A model generated the notes under the pieces. It was given only the letters and a program-made list of their open reading frames with translations, was not told where the DNA came from and did not search any database. From Gemmatimonadota bacterium (GTDB taxonomy: Bacteria; Gemmatimonadota; Gemmatimonadetes; Palauibacterales; KS3-K002): a stretch of 46,804 bases of DNA. Every line of letters starts with the position of its first letter. Position 1 is the first letter of the stretch. Positions 8,736 to 17,606 of the stretch are shown in pieces. A program made the position numbers and the translations under genes. The stretch spans positions 790,934 through 837,737 of the forward strand of contig CP070815.1 in the NCBI GenBank assembly GCA_020344215.1. Reading direction: 5' to 3'.

Positions 8736-9503
8736 TCAAAGGCCATAGAACCGCCGGGCGTTCTCGAACGTCGCCTCGGCTATCCCTCCCGGGTCCTCCC
8801 CCCGAATCTCCGCCAGACGGCGAAGCGTGTGCTCGACGAAGGCGGGCTCGTTCCGGCGGCCCCGCAGCGGCACCGGCGCCAGGTAGGGGCTGTCCGTCTC
8901 GACCAGGAGGCGGTCGCCCGGCACCTGCTGCACGCTCTCGAGGTCACGGAAGTTCTTGAAGGTGACCAGACCTGAGAAGGAGACGTACCAGCCCCCCTCC
9001 AGGCCGGCCTTCAGCAGCTCCGCACCGCCCGAGAAACAGTGCAGCACCCCCACCACGCGGTCGGCGTACTCGCGGATGAGGGCGGCGGTCTCGTCATCCG
9101 CTGCCCGCGAGTGGACGACGACCGGGAGATCGAGCCGCTCGGCTACTCCGAGCTGGGCGCGGAAAGCCTCGATCTGCCGCCGGCGCGGAGCGTTCTCGTA
9201 GTGGAAGTCGAGTCCCGTCTCTCCGACGGCGACCACAAGGTCGGAGCGGGCCAGCTGCTCCAGTTCGGCGAGCGTTTCAGGCGTGCAGCGCTCCGCATGG
9301 TGCGGGTGGATCCCGGCCGTCGCCCAAACGCGCGGCCGGGAAGTCGTCCGGGCCAACTCGATAGCGGCCCGTGCGTCGTCCAGCTCACTGGCGATGGAGA
9401 CCACCGCATCGACGCCTCGCTCCGCAGCCCGGGCGAGCACATCGCCAAGCTCCGGAGCGAAGCTTTCGTCGGTTAGATGGGCGTGCGAGTCGAACAACCT
9501 CAC
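8736..9503 (-). CDS. tatD: TatD family metal-dependent hydrolase
   Basis: TatD-family proteins are TIM-barrel phosphohydrolases, and several have 3'-5' DNase activity. The start was set at GTG 9503, overlapping the secF stop as GTGA, because the protein then begins with the metal-binding DSHAHL (5-10). The frame continues far upstream only as a shadow of secF. Other ligands are in GETGLDFH, VVHSR, HCFSG and ETDSPYLAP. Length is 255 residues, as usual. It lies between secF and mutL. A direct role in Tat export is not expected for this family. Confidence 0.92.
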   Translation of the reverse strand: MRLFDSHAHLTDESFAPELGDVLARAAERGVDAVVSIASELDDARAAIELARTTSRPRVWATAGIHPHHAERCTPETLAELEQLARSDLVVAVGETGLDFHYENAPRRRQIEAFRAQLGVAERLDLPVVVHSRAADDETAALIREYADRVVGVLHCFSGGAELLKAGLEGGWYVSFSGLVTFKNFRDLESVQQVPGDRLLVETDSPYLAPVPLRGRRNEPAFVEHTLRRLAEIRGEDPGGIAEATFENARRFYGL

Positions 9504-10447
9504 CCGTCGGCGCGGGCTGCCGCTATCTTCCTGCGGTCGGTCTTGCTCCGCACGCCGCCGGAGCGGCGCTCGACCTCGAGGAGGGCCGGCGAAGCCACGA
9601 AGATCGAGGAGTACGTCCCGATGATCACACCCGCCATCAACACAATCGTGAACTCGCGGATCACCGCGCCGCCGAATACGGCGAGCGCCAGCAGAACGGC
9701 GAGCGTCGTTCCGCTGGTCATCACGGTACGCGGCAGCGTCTCGTTGATGGAGAGATTGAGAATCTCCATGTACGGGAGTCGCCGGTGCTTCTTCAAGTTC
9801 TCGCGGATCCGATCGAAGATGACGATCGTGTCGTTGAGCGAGTACCCAATGATCGTCAGAATCGCCGCTACCGTCGGCAACGAGATCTCGATATTGAAGA
9901 TCGAGATCACACCGAAGGCTATTATGATGTCGTGGAACGTGGCGATGATAGCGGCCAGACCGAATCGCCACTCGAAGCGGAAACCGAGGTAGATCAGGGT
10001 CAGCATGAAGGCGATCAGCACCGCGCCTATCGCACGCTGCCTCAGCTCGCCGCCGACCTTCGGCCCAACCGCTTCGGTCCGCACCACCGTATAGGAGTCG
10101 GCGCCAAACCGATCATTGAGGATCTGGTCGACTCGCTCTGCCAACTGTCGGTCGCCGCCCTCGATGAACTCCGCCATCCGGATGAGGAACTCGCTCGCGC
10201 CGCCGAAGTTCTGGACCTGAAGGTTCGTCAGGCCTGCCGCGCCGAGCGCACTACGGATGTCCGACGCCTCCACGTCGCCGTCGAAGCGGACCTGGAACAG
10301 CGTGCCTCCGGTGAAATCGACGCCGTAGTTCAGGCCGCCATGAACGGCGATGGAGAGGATACCGAGCGTGACGAGAACGCCCGAGACGACGTAGGCGGTC
10401 CGCCGCTTCTGGAGGAACCTGTAATCCGCCTTCGAGAACAGCCGCAT
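9500..10447 (-). CDS. secF: Protein translocase subunit SecF
   Basis: SecF partners SecD and uses the proton gradient to help pull proteins through SecYEG. The 315-residue protein has a first transmembrane helix near 18-38, the periplasmic P4-type domain starting GVDFTGGTLFQV, then five predicted helices in the RND-like core. Conserved segments are VGGELRQRAIGAVLIAF, FNIEISLPTVAAILTIIGYSLNDTIVIFDRIREN and NETLPRTVMTS. It follows secD after 19 bases and overlaps tatD. Confidence 0.96.
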   Translation of the reverse strand: MRLFSKADYRFLQKRRTAYVVSGVLVTLGILSIAVHGGLNYGVDFTGGTLFQVRFDGDVEASDIRSALGAAGLTNLQVQNFGGASEFLIRMAEFIEGGDRQLAERVDQILNDRFGADSYTVVRTEAVGPKVGGELRQRAIGAVLIAFMLTLIYLGFRFEWRFGLAAIIATFHDIIIAFGVISIFNIEISLPTVAAILTIIGYSLNDTIVIFDRIRENLKKHRRLPYMEILNLSINETLPRTVMTSGTTLAVLLALAVFGGAVIREFTIVLMAGVIIGTYSSIFVASPALLEVERRSGGVRSKTDRRKIAAARADG

Positions 10448-10466
10448 CGATCAGCTCCCCTACTTC

Positions 10467-12080
10467 CTATATGCTCAGCTCGGAGCTCGGCGCACGCCAC
10501 TCCAGCCACATCAGCATGAAGGTCCGCACAACGAACACCGCGCTGAAGAATGAAGCGACAATACCGATAGAAAGTGTTACGGCGAAACCCTTTACCGGCC
10601 CGGTACCGAACTGGTAGAGGATGATCGCGGTGATCAACGTCGTCAGGTTCGAGTCTATGATGGCGGAGAGCGCCGCCTGGAACCCGGTGTCCACCGCTGT
10701 GCGCGGCGTCTTGCCGCCCTCCATCTCCTCTCTAATCCGTTCGAAGATCAGAACGTTGGCATCCACCGCCATGCCGATCGACAGGATGAGCCCCGCGATG
10801 CCGGGCAGGGTGAGCGTCGCCTGCAGGCCGGCGAGCCCGCCGAGCACGATAAGAACGTAGACCAGCAGGCCTATCACTGCCAGGACACCGGCGAGCCTGT
10901 AGTAGGCGATCATGACCACCACGACGAGCGCTATCCCAATGACGCCGGCGACCCTACCCTGGTCGATGGAGTCCTGGCCCAGCGAGGGGCCGACGGTACG
11001 CTCCTCGATGATCTCCATAGGCGCCGGCAAGGCGCCGGCCCGCAGCACCAGTGCGATGTCCTGCGCCTCCGTCAGCGTGGATCCGGCACCCAGCTCGATC
11101 TGAGCCCGGTCGCCCAGGACATCGCGTATTACCGGCGGATCGCCTTGGACCTTGCCGTCCAGGATGATCGCCATGTAGTCGCCCACGTGCCTGGAGGTGC
11201 CTCGCTCGAAGATCCGCCCGCCCTGCCGGGTGAGGCGGAACGGAACGATCGGCGTACCGTACTGGGGGTCGCGGATGGCCTGCGCGTCGACCAGGTACTC
11301 GCCGGTGACGAGCGGCTCGGCCTCGGTCGCATAGAACGGTGTGTAAGTCTTACCAGCGATGGCCTTCACCTCGGTGCCCCAGTGTAGGGCGATGTCGTTG
11401 GGGATCCGCGAGCGGACGGCCGGGAGTTCCAGGTAGCGCTCCACCGTCTCCACCTGCGGTTCCTCGACCAGGAACACACCGGGTTGGCCCGACTCGAGGA
11501 GCAGACTGGTCAGTGGCCGCGGCTGCGTTTCCTGTGCCGACGGCGCGCTCTCGGCGGTGTCGCGCTGTTGGAAGAGGTCCTCGAGGCCGGGCGCTGCCTC
11601 GACGCGTGCTTCGTCGGGGATTGCCTCCTCCCCGAGAGCGGCGACGATGACGCTGTCGATCGCCGGGAGGCGTTCCAGGAGGTCGCGACCGTCGCTGACG
11701 ATCTTGAACTCGAGGAACGCCGTCTGCTCGATGATCGCCTTGGCCCGATCGACGTCCTGGATGCCCGCCAACTCGACGATGATGCGGTCGATACCGACAC
11801 GCTGGACGGTCGGCTCACGCACACCGAACTGGTCGATCCGGTTACCGATGATCTCGCGGGCGCGGTTCGCGGCGTCGGTGCGCGCCTCCATCGTCATGGC
11901 GCCCTCAGGATCGCTTACCTGGAGGACGAGGTGAGTGCCACCCCTCAGGTCGAGCCCCAGCTTGATGGGACGCCTATCTTCAGGGTTATCGGCCGTGAGC
12001 AGGGGCCCCAGCAATGCCCAGAGGCACATGAGGCACAGGCCCGCGATGACCAACAGGCGCCCACGTATTCCCGAAAACAT
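10467..12080 (-). CDS. secD: Protein translocase subunit SecD
   Basis: SecD is the larger subunit of the accessory translocase. The 537-residue protein has an N-terminal helix, then KLGLDLRGGTHLVLQV, the large periplasmic P1 region with a proline- and glutamine-rich insert at about 165-190, and a C-terminal bundle. The bundle holds GLILSIGMAVDANVLIFERI and DSNLTTLITAIILYQFGTGPVKGFAVTL. The usual yajC is not directly upstream. That position holds 222 bases without a clear gene and then a zinc-ribbon membrane protein. Confidence 0.96.
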   Translation of the reverse strand: MFSGIRGRLLVIAGLCLMCLWALLGPLLTADNPEDRRPIKLGLDLRGGTHLVLQVSDPEGAMTMEARTDAANRAREIIGNRIDQFGVREPTVQRVGIDRIIVELAGIQDVDRAKAIIEQTAFLEFKIVSDGRDLLERLPAIDSVIVAALGEEAIPDEARVEAAPGLEDLFQQRDTAESAPSAQETQPRPLTSLLLESGQPGVFLVEEPQVETVERYLELPAVRSRIPNDIALHWGTEVKAIAGKTYTPFYATEAEPLVTGEYLVDAQAIRDPQYGTPIVPFRLTRQGGRIFERGTSRHVGDYMAIILDGKVQGDPPVIRDVLGDRAQIELGAGSTLTEAQDIALVLRAGALPAPMEIIEERTVGPSLGQDSIDQGRVAGVIGIALVVVVMIAYYRLAGVLAVIGLLVYVLIVLGGLAGLQATLTLPGIAGLILSIGMAVDANVLIFERIREEMEGGKTPRTAVDTGFQAALSAIIDSNLTTLITAIILYQFGTGPVKGFAVTLSIGIVASFFSAVFVVRTFMLMWLEWRAPSSELSI

Positions 12081-12302
12081 CCTCTCTACAATCCTTCCTG
12101 TTAGTGCGCACCCGGCGGACGGTTCTCCGGCGCGTCGCGCCGGGCTCTACTCACCAGGTCGCTCGGCTCTAGAACCCAGGTCTGAACTCGACTCGATCAG
12201 ATGCCTCGAGGCGGTGGAACTTGCAGAATCCAAGGCGAGAAACGTGGTCGCGGCGGCGATGGTTGTCAATCCTGCTCGGGGGGCGCTGGCAGGGCTCAGG
12301 CG

Positions 12303-12656
12303 CTACCAGGAGAGGCGCTGATCGCAGGCCGGGCAGTGGGTGACCGCGAACGGAATCTCCGCCCCGCATCGACTGCAACGCGGAGCCCCATCCTCCTGGG
12401 GACGCCAGCCCTTGCGGGTGCCTGTCGTCAGGGCCGCGTAGAGGAAGCCGGCAGCGAGTGCCAGACCGGCGAAGAAGAGCAGCGTCTGCTGCTCGAGACC
12501 CGGTGCGGAGCTCAGATCGAAGCCCGTCTCCAGGTCGAACCGGCTCCCCATGATCTCGGCCTCCAGACGGCGCGAGGCGAGCATGAGGGGGACCATCATC
12601 ACGAAGCCGAGCGCGGTCAGCAGGCCGTAGATGAAGCGTCGAACGGATACCGGCAT
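12303..12656 (-). CDS. Two-helix membrane protein with C-terminal zinc ribbon, function unknown
   Basis: The 117-residue product has a hydrophobic helix at about 9-27, a loop of some 30 residues, and a second helix at about 58-77. A C-terminal zinc ribbon follows with CSRCG and, after a short gap, CPACD. I do not recognise a named family; many bacteria carry similar small zinc-ribbon membrane proteins. Its ATG is only 24 bases after the 3' end of the tRNA gene at 12681, with no terminator between. It is probably expressed from the tRNA promoter. secD follows 222 bases later. Confidence 0.75.
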   Translation of the reverse strand: MPVSVRRFIYGLLTALGFVMMVPLMLASRRLEAEIMGSRFDLETGFDLSSAPGLEQQTLLFFAGLALAAGFLYAALTTGTRKGWRPQEDGAPRCSRCGAEIPFAVTHCPACDQRLSW

Positions 12657-12680
12657 GATTCACTCTCGCGTGGGTTCGAG

Positions 12681-12754
12681 TGGGCCCGGCAGGACTCGAA
12701 CCTGCGACCTACCGATTATGAGTCGGCTGCTCTAACCAACTGAGCTACGGGCCC
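12681..12754 (-). tRNA. tRNA with CAT anticodon (probably elongator Met)
   Basis: A 74-base cloverleaf: acceptor GGGCCCG paired with CGGGCCC plus discriminator A, D-arm AGCTCAGTTGGTTAGAGC, anticodon arm with loop CTCATAA, and T-arm GCAGG TTCGAGT CCTGC. CCA is not encoded. CAT can be elongator methionine or lysidine-modified isoleucine. Overall resemblance to elongator Met is my preference, but isoleucine cannot be excluded from sequence alone. Confidence 0.92.
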
Positions 12755-12766
12755 GTTCTGTCCTCG

Positions 12767-12796
12767 ACTATACCCGAGGAGCCGAGCCAACGTCAA
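12767..12796 (-). promoter_or_regulatory. Promoter of the CAT tRNA
   Basis: TTGACG (12796-12791) and TATAGT (12772-12767) are separated by 18 bases. The start point would fall within a few bases of the mature tRNA 5' end at 12754. This is a near-consensus sigma-70 promoter. It probably also drives the membrane zinc-ribbon gene downstream. Confidence 0.7.
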
Positions 12797-12884
12797 GCCT
12801 GTTCGCCTTGACACCCGGTTCCCCGCCACGAACTTACCGTGGTCTGCGCTGGTACAGCCACCAGCCAACGGTAGAGGAAGCTCA

Positions 12885-14225
12885 ATGAGAATACTGATCG
12901 TCGGCGCCGGCGCCGTCGGTTTCCACCTCGCGCACCATCTCTCGGAAGAGGGGCACGACATCGTGCTCGTCGACCAGGACAAGGACCGCGCCGCCAACGC
13001 CCAGGAGCAGCTGGACATCATGACGCTGATCGGCAACGGCGCCAGCCTGGCCGTGCTGGAGCGGGCCGGCCTGGCCGAGACCGATCTCTTGGCGGCGGTG
13101 ACCAACGTGGACGAAGTCAACCTCGTCGCCTGCATGGCGGCAGGGCACTACAACATCGAGACGAAGGTCGCCCGGGTCTCGAACCCCGACTACTACGACG
13201 AGTCTTACCGGGACCGGAACACGCAGCGGGGCGTCGACAAGATGATCAACCCGGAACTCGAGTGCGCCTGGGAGACCTTCCAGCTTCTGCAGTCGGAGGC
13301 GGCCAGCGAGCTCGCCTTTTTCGCCGGCGGTCGCGTGCAGCTGCTCGGCCTCACCGTGCACGAGGGCGCGCCGGTGGTCGGTCGCACCCTGGCGGAGGTC
13401 GCGGCAGCGGAGAAGGACCGGCGCTACCTGACGGTGGCGATCAAACGTGGCGATGAGACGATCGTGCCGCGGGGCGACAACCGCTTCCAGGCCGAGGACC
13501 AGGTCTACATCATCGGCGAGTCGACGCAGATGCCGCGGGTGCTGGAGCTGGCCGGCTATCGCGACTTCAAGCTGCGGCGCGTGATGATCGCCGGTGGCGG
13601 TCGCACATCGGTGTACCTGGCGAGGATCCTCGAAGACCACGACATCGAGTGCACCATCATCGAGGCGGATCGAGCACGCTGCGTGCAGCTGGCGGAGGAG
13701 TTGAAGAAGACCCTCGTCCTGCACGGTGATGCGACGGACATGGAGCTGCTGGAGATGGAGGGTGTCGAGGGGCTGGACGGGTTCGTCGTCTTCACCGGGA
13801 GCGACGACACCAACATGCTGAGCAGCCTGCTGGCGAAGGAACAAGGGGTACGCAAGGTTGTCGCGCTGATCAACAAGATCGACTACATCCCGCTGGTCAG
13901 GAAGGTGGGCATCGACGCCGCGGTCTCGCCGCGTCTCTCTGCGGTAAATACGATCCTGAAATACGTGCGTCGCGGAATAGTGGTCTCGGTGGCGGCGCTG
14001 CGTGGTATCGAGGCGGAGGTCATCGAGTTCAGCATCGAGCCGGGCAGCCGGGTGGCCGGGCGGACGCTGGCCGAGATCAGCTTCCCGAAGCAGAGTCTCG
14101 TGGGCGCGGTGATCCGAGGCGACGAGGTGATCGTGCCGACCGGGCAGTTCACCCTGGCGCATGGGGACAGGGTCGCCGTGCTGGCGTTACCGGACGCGGT
14201 AACCGACGTCGAGAAGCTCTTCTAG
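12885..14225 (+). CDS. trkA: Trk potassium uptake regulatory protein TrkA
   Basis: TrkA is the cytosolic NAD(H)-binding gating subunit of the Trk potassium transporter. The 446-residue protein holds two RCK units. The first Rossmann fold has GAGAVG at 7-12 and the second has GGGRTS near 235. Each is followed by a TrkA-C domain (LLGLTVHEGAPVVGRTLAEV and the C-terminal GSRVAGRTLAEISFPK region). A GAGGAAG binding site precedes the ATG. Its stop codon overlaps the trkH start by one base. A TTGACA at 12808-12813 may be its -35 box, but I see no convincing -10 box. Confidence 0.95.
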   Translation: MRILIVGAGAVGFHLAHHLSEEGHDIVLVDQDKDRAANAQEQLDIMTLIGNGASLAVLERAGLAETDLLAAVTNVDEVNLVACMAAGHYNIETKVARVSNPDYYDESYRDRNTQRGVDKMINPELECAWETFQLLQSEAASELAFFAGGRVQLLGLTVHEGAPVVGRTLAEVAAAEKDRRYLTVAIKRGDETIVPRGDNRFQAEDQVYIIGESTQMPRVLELAGYRDFKLRRVMIAGGGRTSVYLARILEDHDIECTIIEADRARCVQLAEELKKTLVLHGDATDMELLEMEGVEGLDGFVVFTGSDDTNMLSSLLAKEQGVRKVVALINKIDYIPLVRKVGIDAAVSPRLSAVNTILKYVRRGIVVSVAALRGIEAEVIEFSIEPGSRVAGRTLAEISFPKQSLVGAVIRGDEVIVPTGQFTLAHGDRVAVLALPDAVTDVEKLF

Positions 14226-15685
14226 TGACGCGACAGCGAACCAGCTCGACGAACGACGTCGTGCACGTCACCGGTCCCATCGTGGCCGCCGTTGGGGCGG
14301 CGATGGGCGTCGCGGGCATGGTCGCGCTGCTGTACCGTGGTTCGGACGCGGTTCCGCTGATCGCCTCGGCCGCCATTGCGATCGTGGTCGGCGTCGCGAT
14401 GAACCGCCTCACGTCGCGGCCCGACGACATCTCGATCCGCGAGAGCTACATAACCGTTACCCTGGCGTGGCTGGGCGCCGCCCTCTTCGGGGCGCTACCC
14501 TACTGGTTTGCAGGCGTCGCGTCGCCGCTCGATGCCTTCTTCGAATCGATCTCCGGCTTCACTACGACCGGCGCATCGATCTTCCCCGACCCGCAATCGC
14601 TACCGCGCGGCATCCTGTTCTGGCGCGATCTCAGTCAGTGGCTGGGCGGTATGGGGATCATCGTGCTGGTCGTCGCCGTGCTCCCGTTTCTGGGCGTGGG
14701 CGGCATGCAGCTCTTCCGCGCCGAGGTGCCCGGGCCGACGCCGGAGCGGCTGCGCCCCCGGATCCGCCAGACGGCCAGCATACTCTGGCGCGTCTACGTC
14801 GGGCTGACCGCCGCGCAGGTCGCCCTCTATCTGCTGGGCGGGCTGAGCCTGTTCGACGCGGTGACCCACGCGTTCGGCACGATGCCGACGGGCGGCTTTT
14901 CGCCGCACACGGCATCGATCGGGCACTTCACTTCGCCGTACATCCAGTACGTGACGATCATCTTCATGTACATGGCGGGGGTCAACTTCGCGCTACACTA
15001 CCGTGCTCTGCACGGCAAGCCGCGATCGCTGCTGGCCGACGAGGAGTGGCGCTTCTACACCGTGCTGCTGGCCAGCGCGCTCGCCGTCGTGGTCACAGCT
15101 CACCTGGTAGCGGGCACCTACGACTCCCTGGAGGCGACCTTCAGGGCGTCCGCCTTCCAGGTGGTCTCGATCGGCACGACGACGGGCTTCGCCACGGCGG
15201 ACTATGTGACCTGGCCGGCCGTCACGCAGGTCGTGCTCCTCTTCCTAATGTTCGTAGGCGGCATGGCGGGCTCGACGGGCGGCGGGATGAAGACGATGCG
15301 CATCTGGGCGGCCCTTAAGCAGGGGGTCGTGGAATTGCGCAAGCACCTCCACCCGCGCGCGGTCATGGTGACCCGGGTTGGCGGCAGGGTCGTGCCGGAG
15401 GGCGTGATGCTGAACATCCTGGCCTTCATGCTCCTCTTCGTGGCCTCGTTCATCATCGGCTCGTTCTTGCTCGCCGCGCTGGGAGTGGACCTGGTCACGG
15501 CGGCGGGCGCATCGGCGGCGGCGATCGGGAACATCGGGCCGGGGCTCGCCAACGTCGGTCCGGTGGAGAACTACGCCTGGATGCCGGGACTCGGTAAGCT
15601 GATCCTCGGCCTGCTTATGCTGCTCGGCCGGCTCGAGATCTACACCGTGCTGGTGCTGTTTCACCCGGAGTTCTGGCGCAGATAG
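14225..15685 (+). CDS. trkH: Trk potassium uptake membrane subunit TrkH
   Basis: TrkH is the potassium-conducting membrane subunit. The 486-residue protein starts at GTG 14225, sharing one base with the trkA stop. It has the repeated pore-loop pattern of the family: SGFTTTGASIFPD in the first unit, FGTMPTGGFSPHTASI in the second, SIGTTTGFATADY in the third and SAAAIGNIGPGLANVGP in the fourth. MFVGGMAGSTGGGMKTMRI lies between the last two. About ten hydrophobic helices are visible. Partner and order match the standard trkA-trkH pair. Confidence 0.95.
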   Translation: MTRQRTSSTNDVVHVTGPIVAAVGAAMGVAGMVALLYRGSDAVPLIASAAIAIVVGVAMNRLTSRPDDISIRESYITVTLAWLGAALFGALPYWFAGVASPLDAFFESISGFTTTGASIFPDPQSLPRGILFWRDLSQWLGGMGIIVLVVAVLPFLGVGGMQLFRAEVPGPTPERLRPRIRQTASILWRVYVGLTAAQVALYLLGGLSLFDAVTHAFGTMPTGGFSPHTASIGHFTSPYIQYVTIIFMYMAGVNFALHYRALHGKPRSLLADEEWRFYTVLLASALAVVVTAHLVAGTYDSLEATFRASAFQVVSIGTTTGFATADYVTWPAVTQVVLLFLMFVGGMAGSTGGGMKTMRIWAALKQGVVELRKHLHPRAVMVTRVGGRVVPEGVMLNILAFMLLFVASFIIGSFLLAALGVDLVTAAGASAAAIGNIGPGLANVGPVENYAWMPGLGKLILGLLMLLGRLEIYTVLVLFHPEFWRR

Positions 15686-15690
15686 AGACT

Positions 15691-15765
15691 GGAAGTTGGA
15701 TTGGACAAGCGGGAAGACATTCGGGAATTCCCGAGGTCCGTTTAAGGATTCGAGAATTCCCAACT
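15691..15765. repeat. Intergenic repeat element with a perfect 14-bp palindrome (copy 2)
   Basis: This short gap between the convergent trkH and merR-like genes is bounded by AGTTGG (15694-15699) and CCAACT (15760-15765). It contains the palindrome TCGGGAATTCCCGA (15721-15734) and a second GAATTC-type unit at about 15747-15760. Its vocabulary (GGGAATTC, GGATTCGAGAATTC) matches the element after rpsT. It may act as a bidirectional transcription end, though it lacks T-tracts. Confidence 0.5.
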
Positions 15766-16453
15766 ACCTCTTCCTTCGCCTTCCGCCTCCCTCCCGCTCG
15801 AGCCGAGCGAGCCGCTGTTCTAATTCCAGGCGCGCGTGACGGAGTCGCTCCACCGTCTCCCGTTCGCGCTGTAGGCTCTCGCGCAGCCGCTCAAGCTCGA
15901 GCGCCTCGGACGGCGACTGCCGCCCTGCGGCCGGTTCGCTGCGAGGCGGCGGTATCGCCGGCTCGGTGCGCTGGGCGCGCCAACCGGTCGCCTGAGCGCT
16001 GGCGAGCGAGCCGAGGGCATGGAGCAGTTTCTCCAGCAGCTCCAGCAGCTCACGGTGCATAGAGGCGAGCTCGCGGTCGCGCACCATCATGGCGGTGAGC
16101 AGGTGCTCGATGTCCAGACGGTCGAGGTCGCCTGCGGGTTTGGCGAGCTCGACCTCGTAACCGCGGGTCACCGTGGCTTGCGGCTCACCGTTCCAGAATG
16201 GGCCGTCGGGCGCCCTTGCTGGCGACGCGCCTCCCAGCTCGCGGCGGACGGTGCTGCGGGACTCGCCGGCGGTGAAGAGGCGTGATATGCGCCGGAACAC
16301 GGCCATTGCCTGTTCCGGATGGCGGCGGTTGCGGCCGCTACCCACGGTGGGGATGTACTCGGGAAAGAGGTAGCGATAGTAGCGGAGCGTGGATTCGGGG
16401 ATGCCCGTGCGCCTCGAGATCTCGCGGATGCTGAGCGTCGTCGACTGGTTCAT
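15764..16453 (-). CDS. MerR-type DNA-binding protein with C-terminal coiled coil
   Basis: The N-terminal 75 residues form a MerR-type winged helix: LSIREISRRTGIPESTLRYY at about 7-26, then the wing with SGRNRRHPEQAMAVFRRI. The middle has no effector-binding cysteines. The last 60 residues are strongly charged coiled coil (LRESLQRERETVERLRHARLE) ending in a basic tail. This resembles MerR-like proteins with a long helix, such as RacA-like anchors, more than metal sensors. Length is 229 residues. It overlaps the selD stop codon as ATGA, so the two are cotranscribed. The ligand is unknown. Confidence 0.75.
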   Translation of the reverse strand: MNQSTTLSIREISRRTGIPESTLRYYRYLFPEYIPTVGSGRNRRHPEQAMAVFRRISRLFTAGESRSTVRRELGGASPARAPDGPFWNGEPQATVTRGYEVELAKPAGDLDRLDIEHLLTAMMVRDRELASMHRELLELLEKLLHALGSLASAQATGWRAQRTEPAIPPPRSEPAAGRQSPSEALELERLRESLQRERETVERLRHARLELEQRLARLEREGGGRRRKR

Positions 16454-17499
16454 CGCACCTCGATCTCACCGCCCGTGCCCGACCGAAGCTCGCCGACCAC
16501 AGCCGCCGTATGCCCCTCAGCCCGCAACGCGTCTGCCAGCGCGTCGCTTTCGCCGGCAGCCACCGAAATCAGCAGGCCGCCCGACGTCTGCGCATCGGAG
16601 AGGAGCAGCCGATCTGGTTCATCGAGCGAGCGGCTCCAGCGTGTGCTGGGCGCGACGAACTCTAGGTTACGCCGCGTGCCGCCGGGAATGTGCCCCGCTT
16701 CGGCGAGTTGCCGCGCCTGGGGCAATATCGGGACCTGCGCCGCATCGAGCGCAGCGCTGAGTCCGCTAGCATCGGCGAGGTCCGAGAGGTGCCCCAGCAG
16801 CCCGAACCCGGTAACGTCGGTGACCGCACCGATGTCGAGCTGCCCGGCCAGTTCCACGGCTCGCGCGTTTAGTCGGAGCATCGAGTCCACCGCGGCGTCG
16901 ACGGCCTGTTGTGGCGCTGTGCCCCGCTTTATCGCCGTGGCGATGATGCCGGTCCCGATCGCCTTGCTGAGAACGAGCCTATCGCCGGGCCTGCCGTTGC
17001 TCTTCCGCAAGATACGCTCGGGGTGTACAGCGCCGATCACGGCCATACCGTACTTGGGTTCATTGTCGTCTATGGAATGGCCGCCGACGATGGTCACACC
17101 TGCCTCAGCCGCCTTGTCGCGGCCACCGCGCAGGATATCGACGAGGATCGACTTATCCAGATCGGCCGGGAAGGCGACGATGTTGAGGGCGAAGAGCGGC
17201 CGACCGCCCATCGCGTAGATGTCGCTGAGCGCGTTTGCTGCCGTAATCGCCCCGAACGTGTAGGCATCGTCGACTATGGGCGTGAAGAAGTCGACGGTCG
17301 ACACGAGGGCTCGCTCAACATCCCAGGCGTAGACCGCGGCATCGTCGGGGGCGTCGAGGCCGACGAGTACGTCCTCGGCCACCTCGCCACCGAGAGCTGC
17401 GAGCGCGCTGGCCAGGTCCGCCGGACCCAGCTTACAGGCTCAACCCGCGCCGTGACTGTATTGCGTCAGACGCACACGTTCCGAGGTCGGGGTATTCAT
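16450..17499 (-). CDS. selD: Selenide, water dikinase (selenoprotein, in-frame UGA)
   Basis: SelD makes selenophosphate from selenide and ATP, the selenium donor for selenocysteine and selenouridine. Read from ATG 17499, codons 10-24 encode RLTQYSHGAGUACKL, where U is a TGA at 17440-17442. E. coli SelD has cysteine at this catalytic position in QYSHGAGCGCK. The frame then runs on for about 330 residues with DAAVY, STVDFF, GAITAANALSDIYAMGG, GGHSI and GFGLLGHL. Total length is 349 residues, normal for SelD. A hairpin follows the UGA (17407-17431). A conventional call would start near 17382 and lose the active site. No strong binding site precedes the ATG. Confidence 0.92.
17407..17431 (-). promoter_or_regulatory. 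SECIS-like hairpin after the selD UGA
   Basis: In the minus-strand transcript a stem forms 8 bases after the UGA. GGTCC pairs with GGACC around a GGC loop, extended by GCTG pairing with CAGC across a four-base bulge. Position and size fit the bacterial SECIS, which recruits SelB just downstream of UGA. The hairpin lies within the coding sequence. Folding was done by eye only. Confidence 0.65.
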
Positions 17500-17606
17500 C
17501 GTCGGACGAACGTACCGACCACGTCGAGCCCAGGTCAAGCACGCTTGCCAAACGGGGCACCGCCGGGCAGTATGATCAGACCGTCCTGACCGGGAGCGGA
17601 GGCCCG

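Noticed and set aside
9504..9971. Extended TatD protein starting at 9971
   Set aside because: The extension lies inside secF in another frame and has a random H, R and D composition. GTG 9503 places DSHAHL at the normal position.
12100..12302. yajC or another small gene between secD and the zinc-ribbon gene
   Set aside because: No frame there shows a hydrophobic helix or YajC-like pattern, and no ribosome binding site supports one.
12882..14162. Long minus-strand frame opposite trkA (426 codons)
   Set aside because: It is a GC-driven antisense shadow rich in H, R, D and V with no domain pattern. trkA on the plus strand is unmistakable.
17383..17440. selD as a truncated or frameshifted pseudogene
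   Set aside because: The frame is intact on both sides of the TGA, which falls exactly on the catalytic cysteine codon and is followed by a hairpin. Selenocysteine is the simpler reading.
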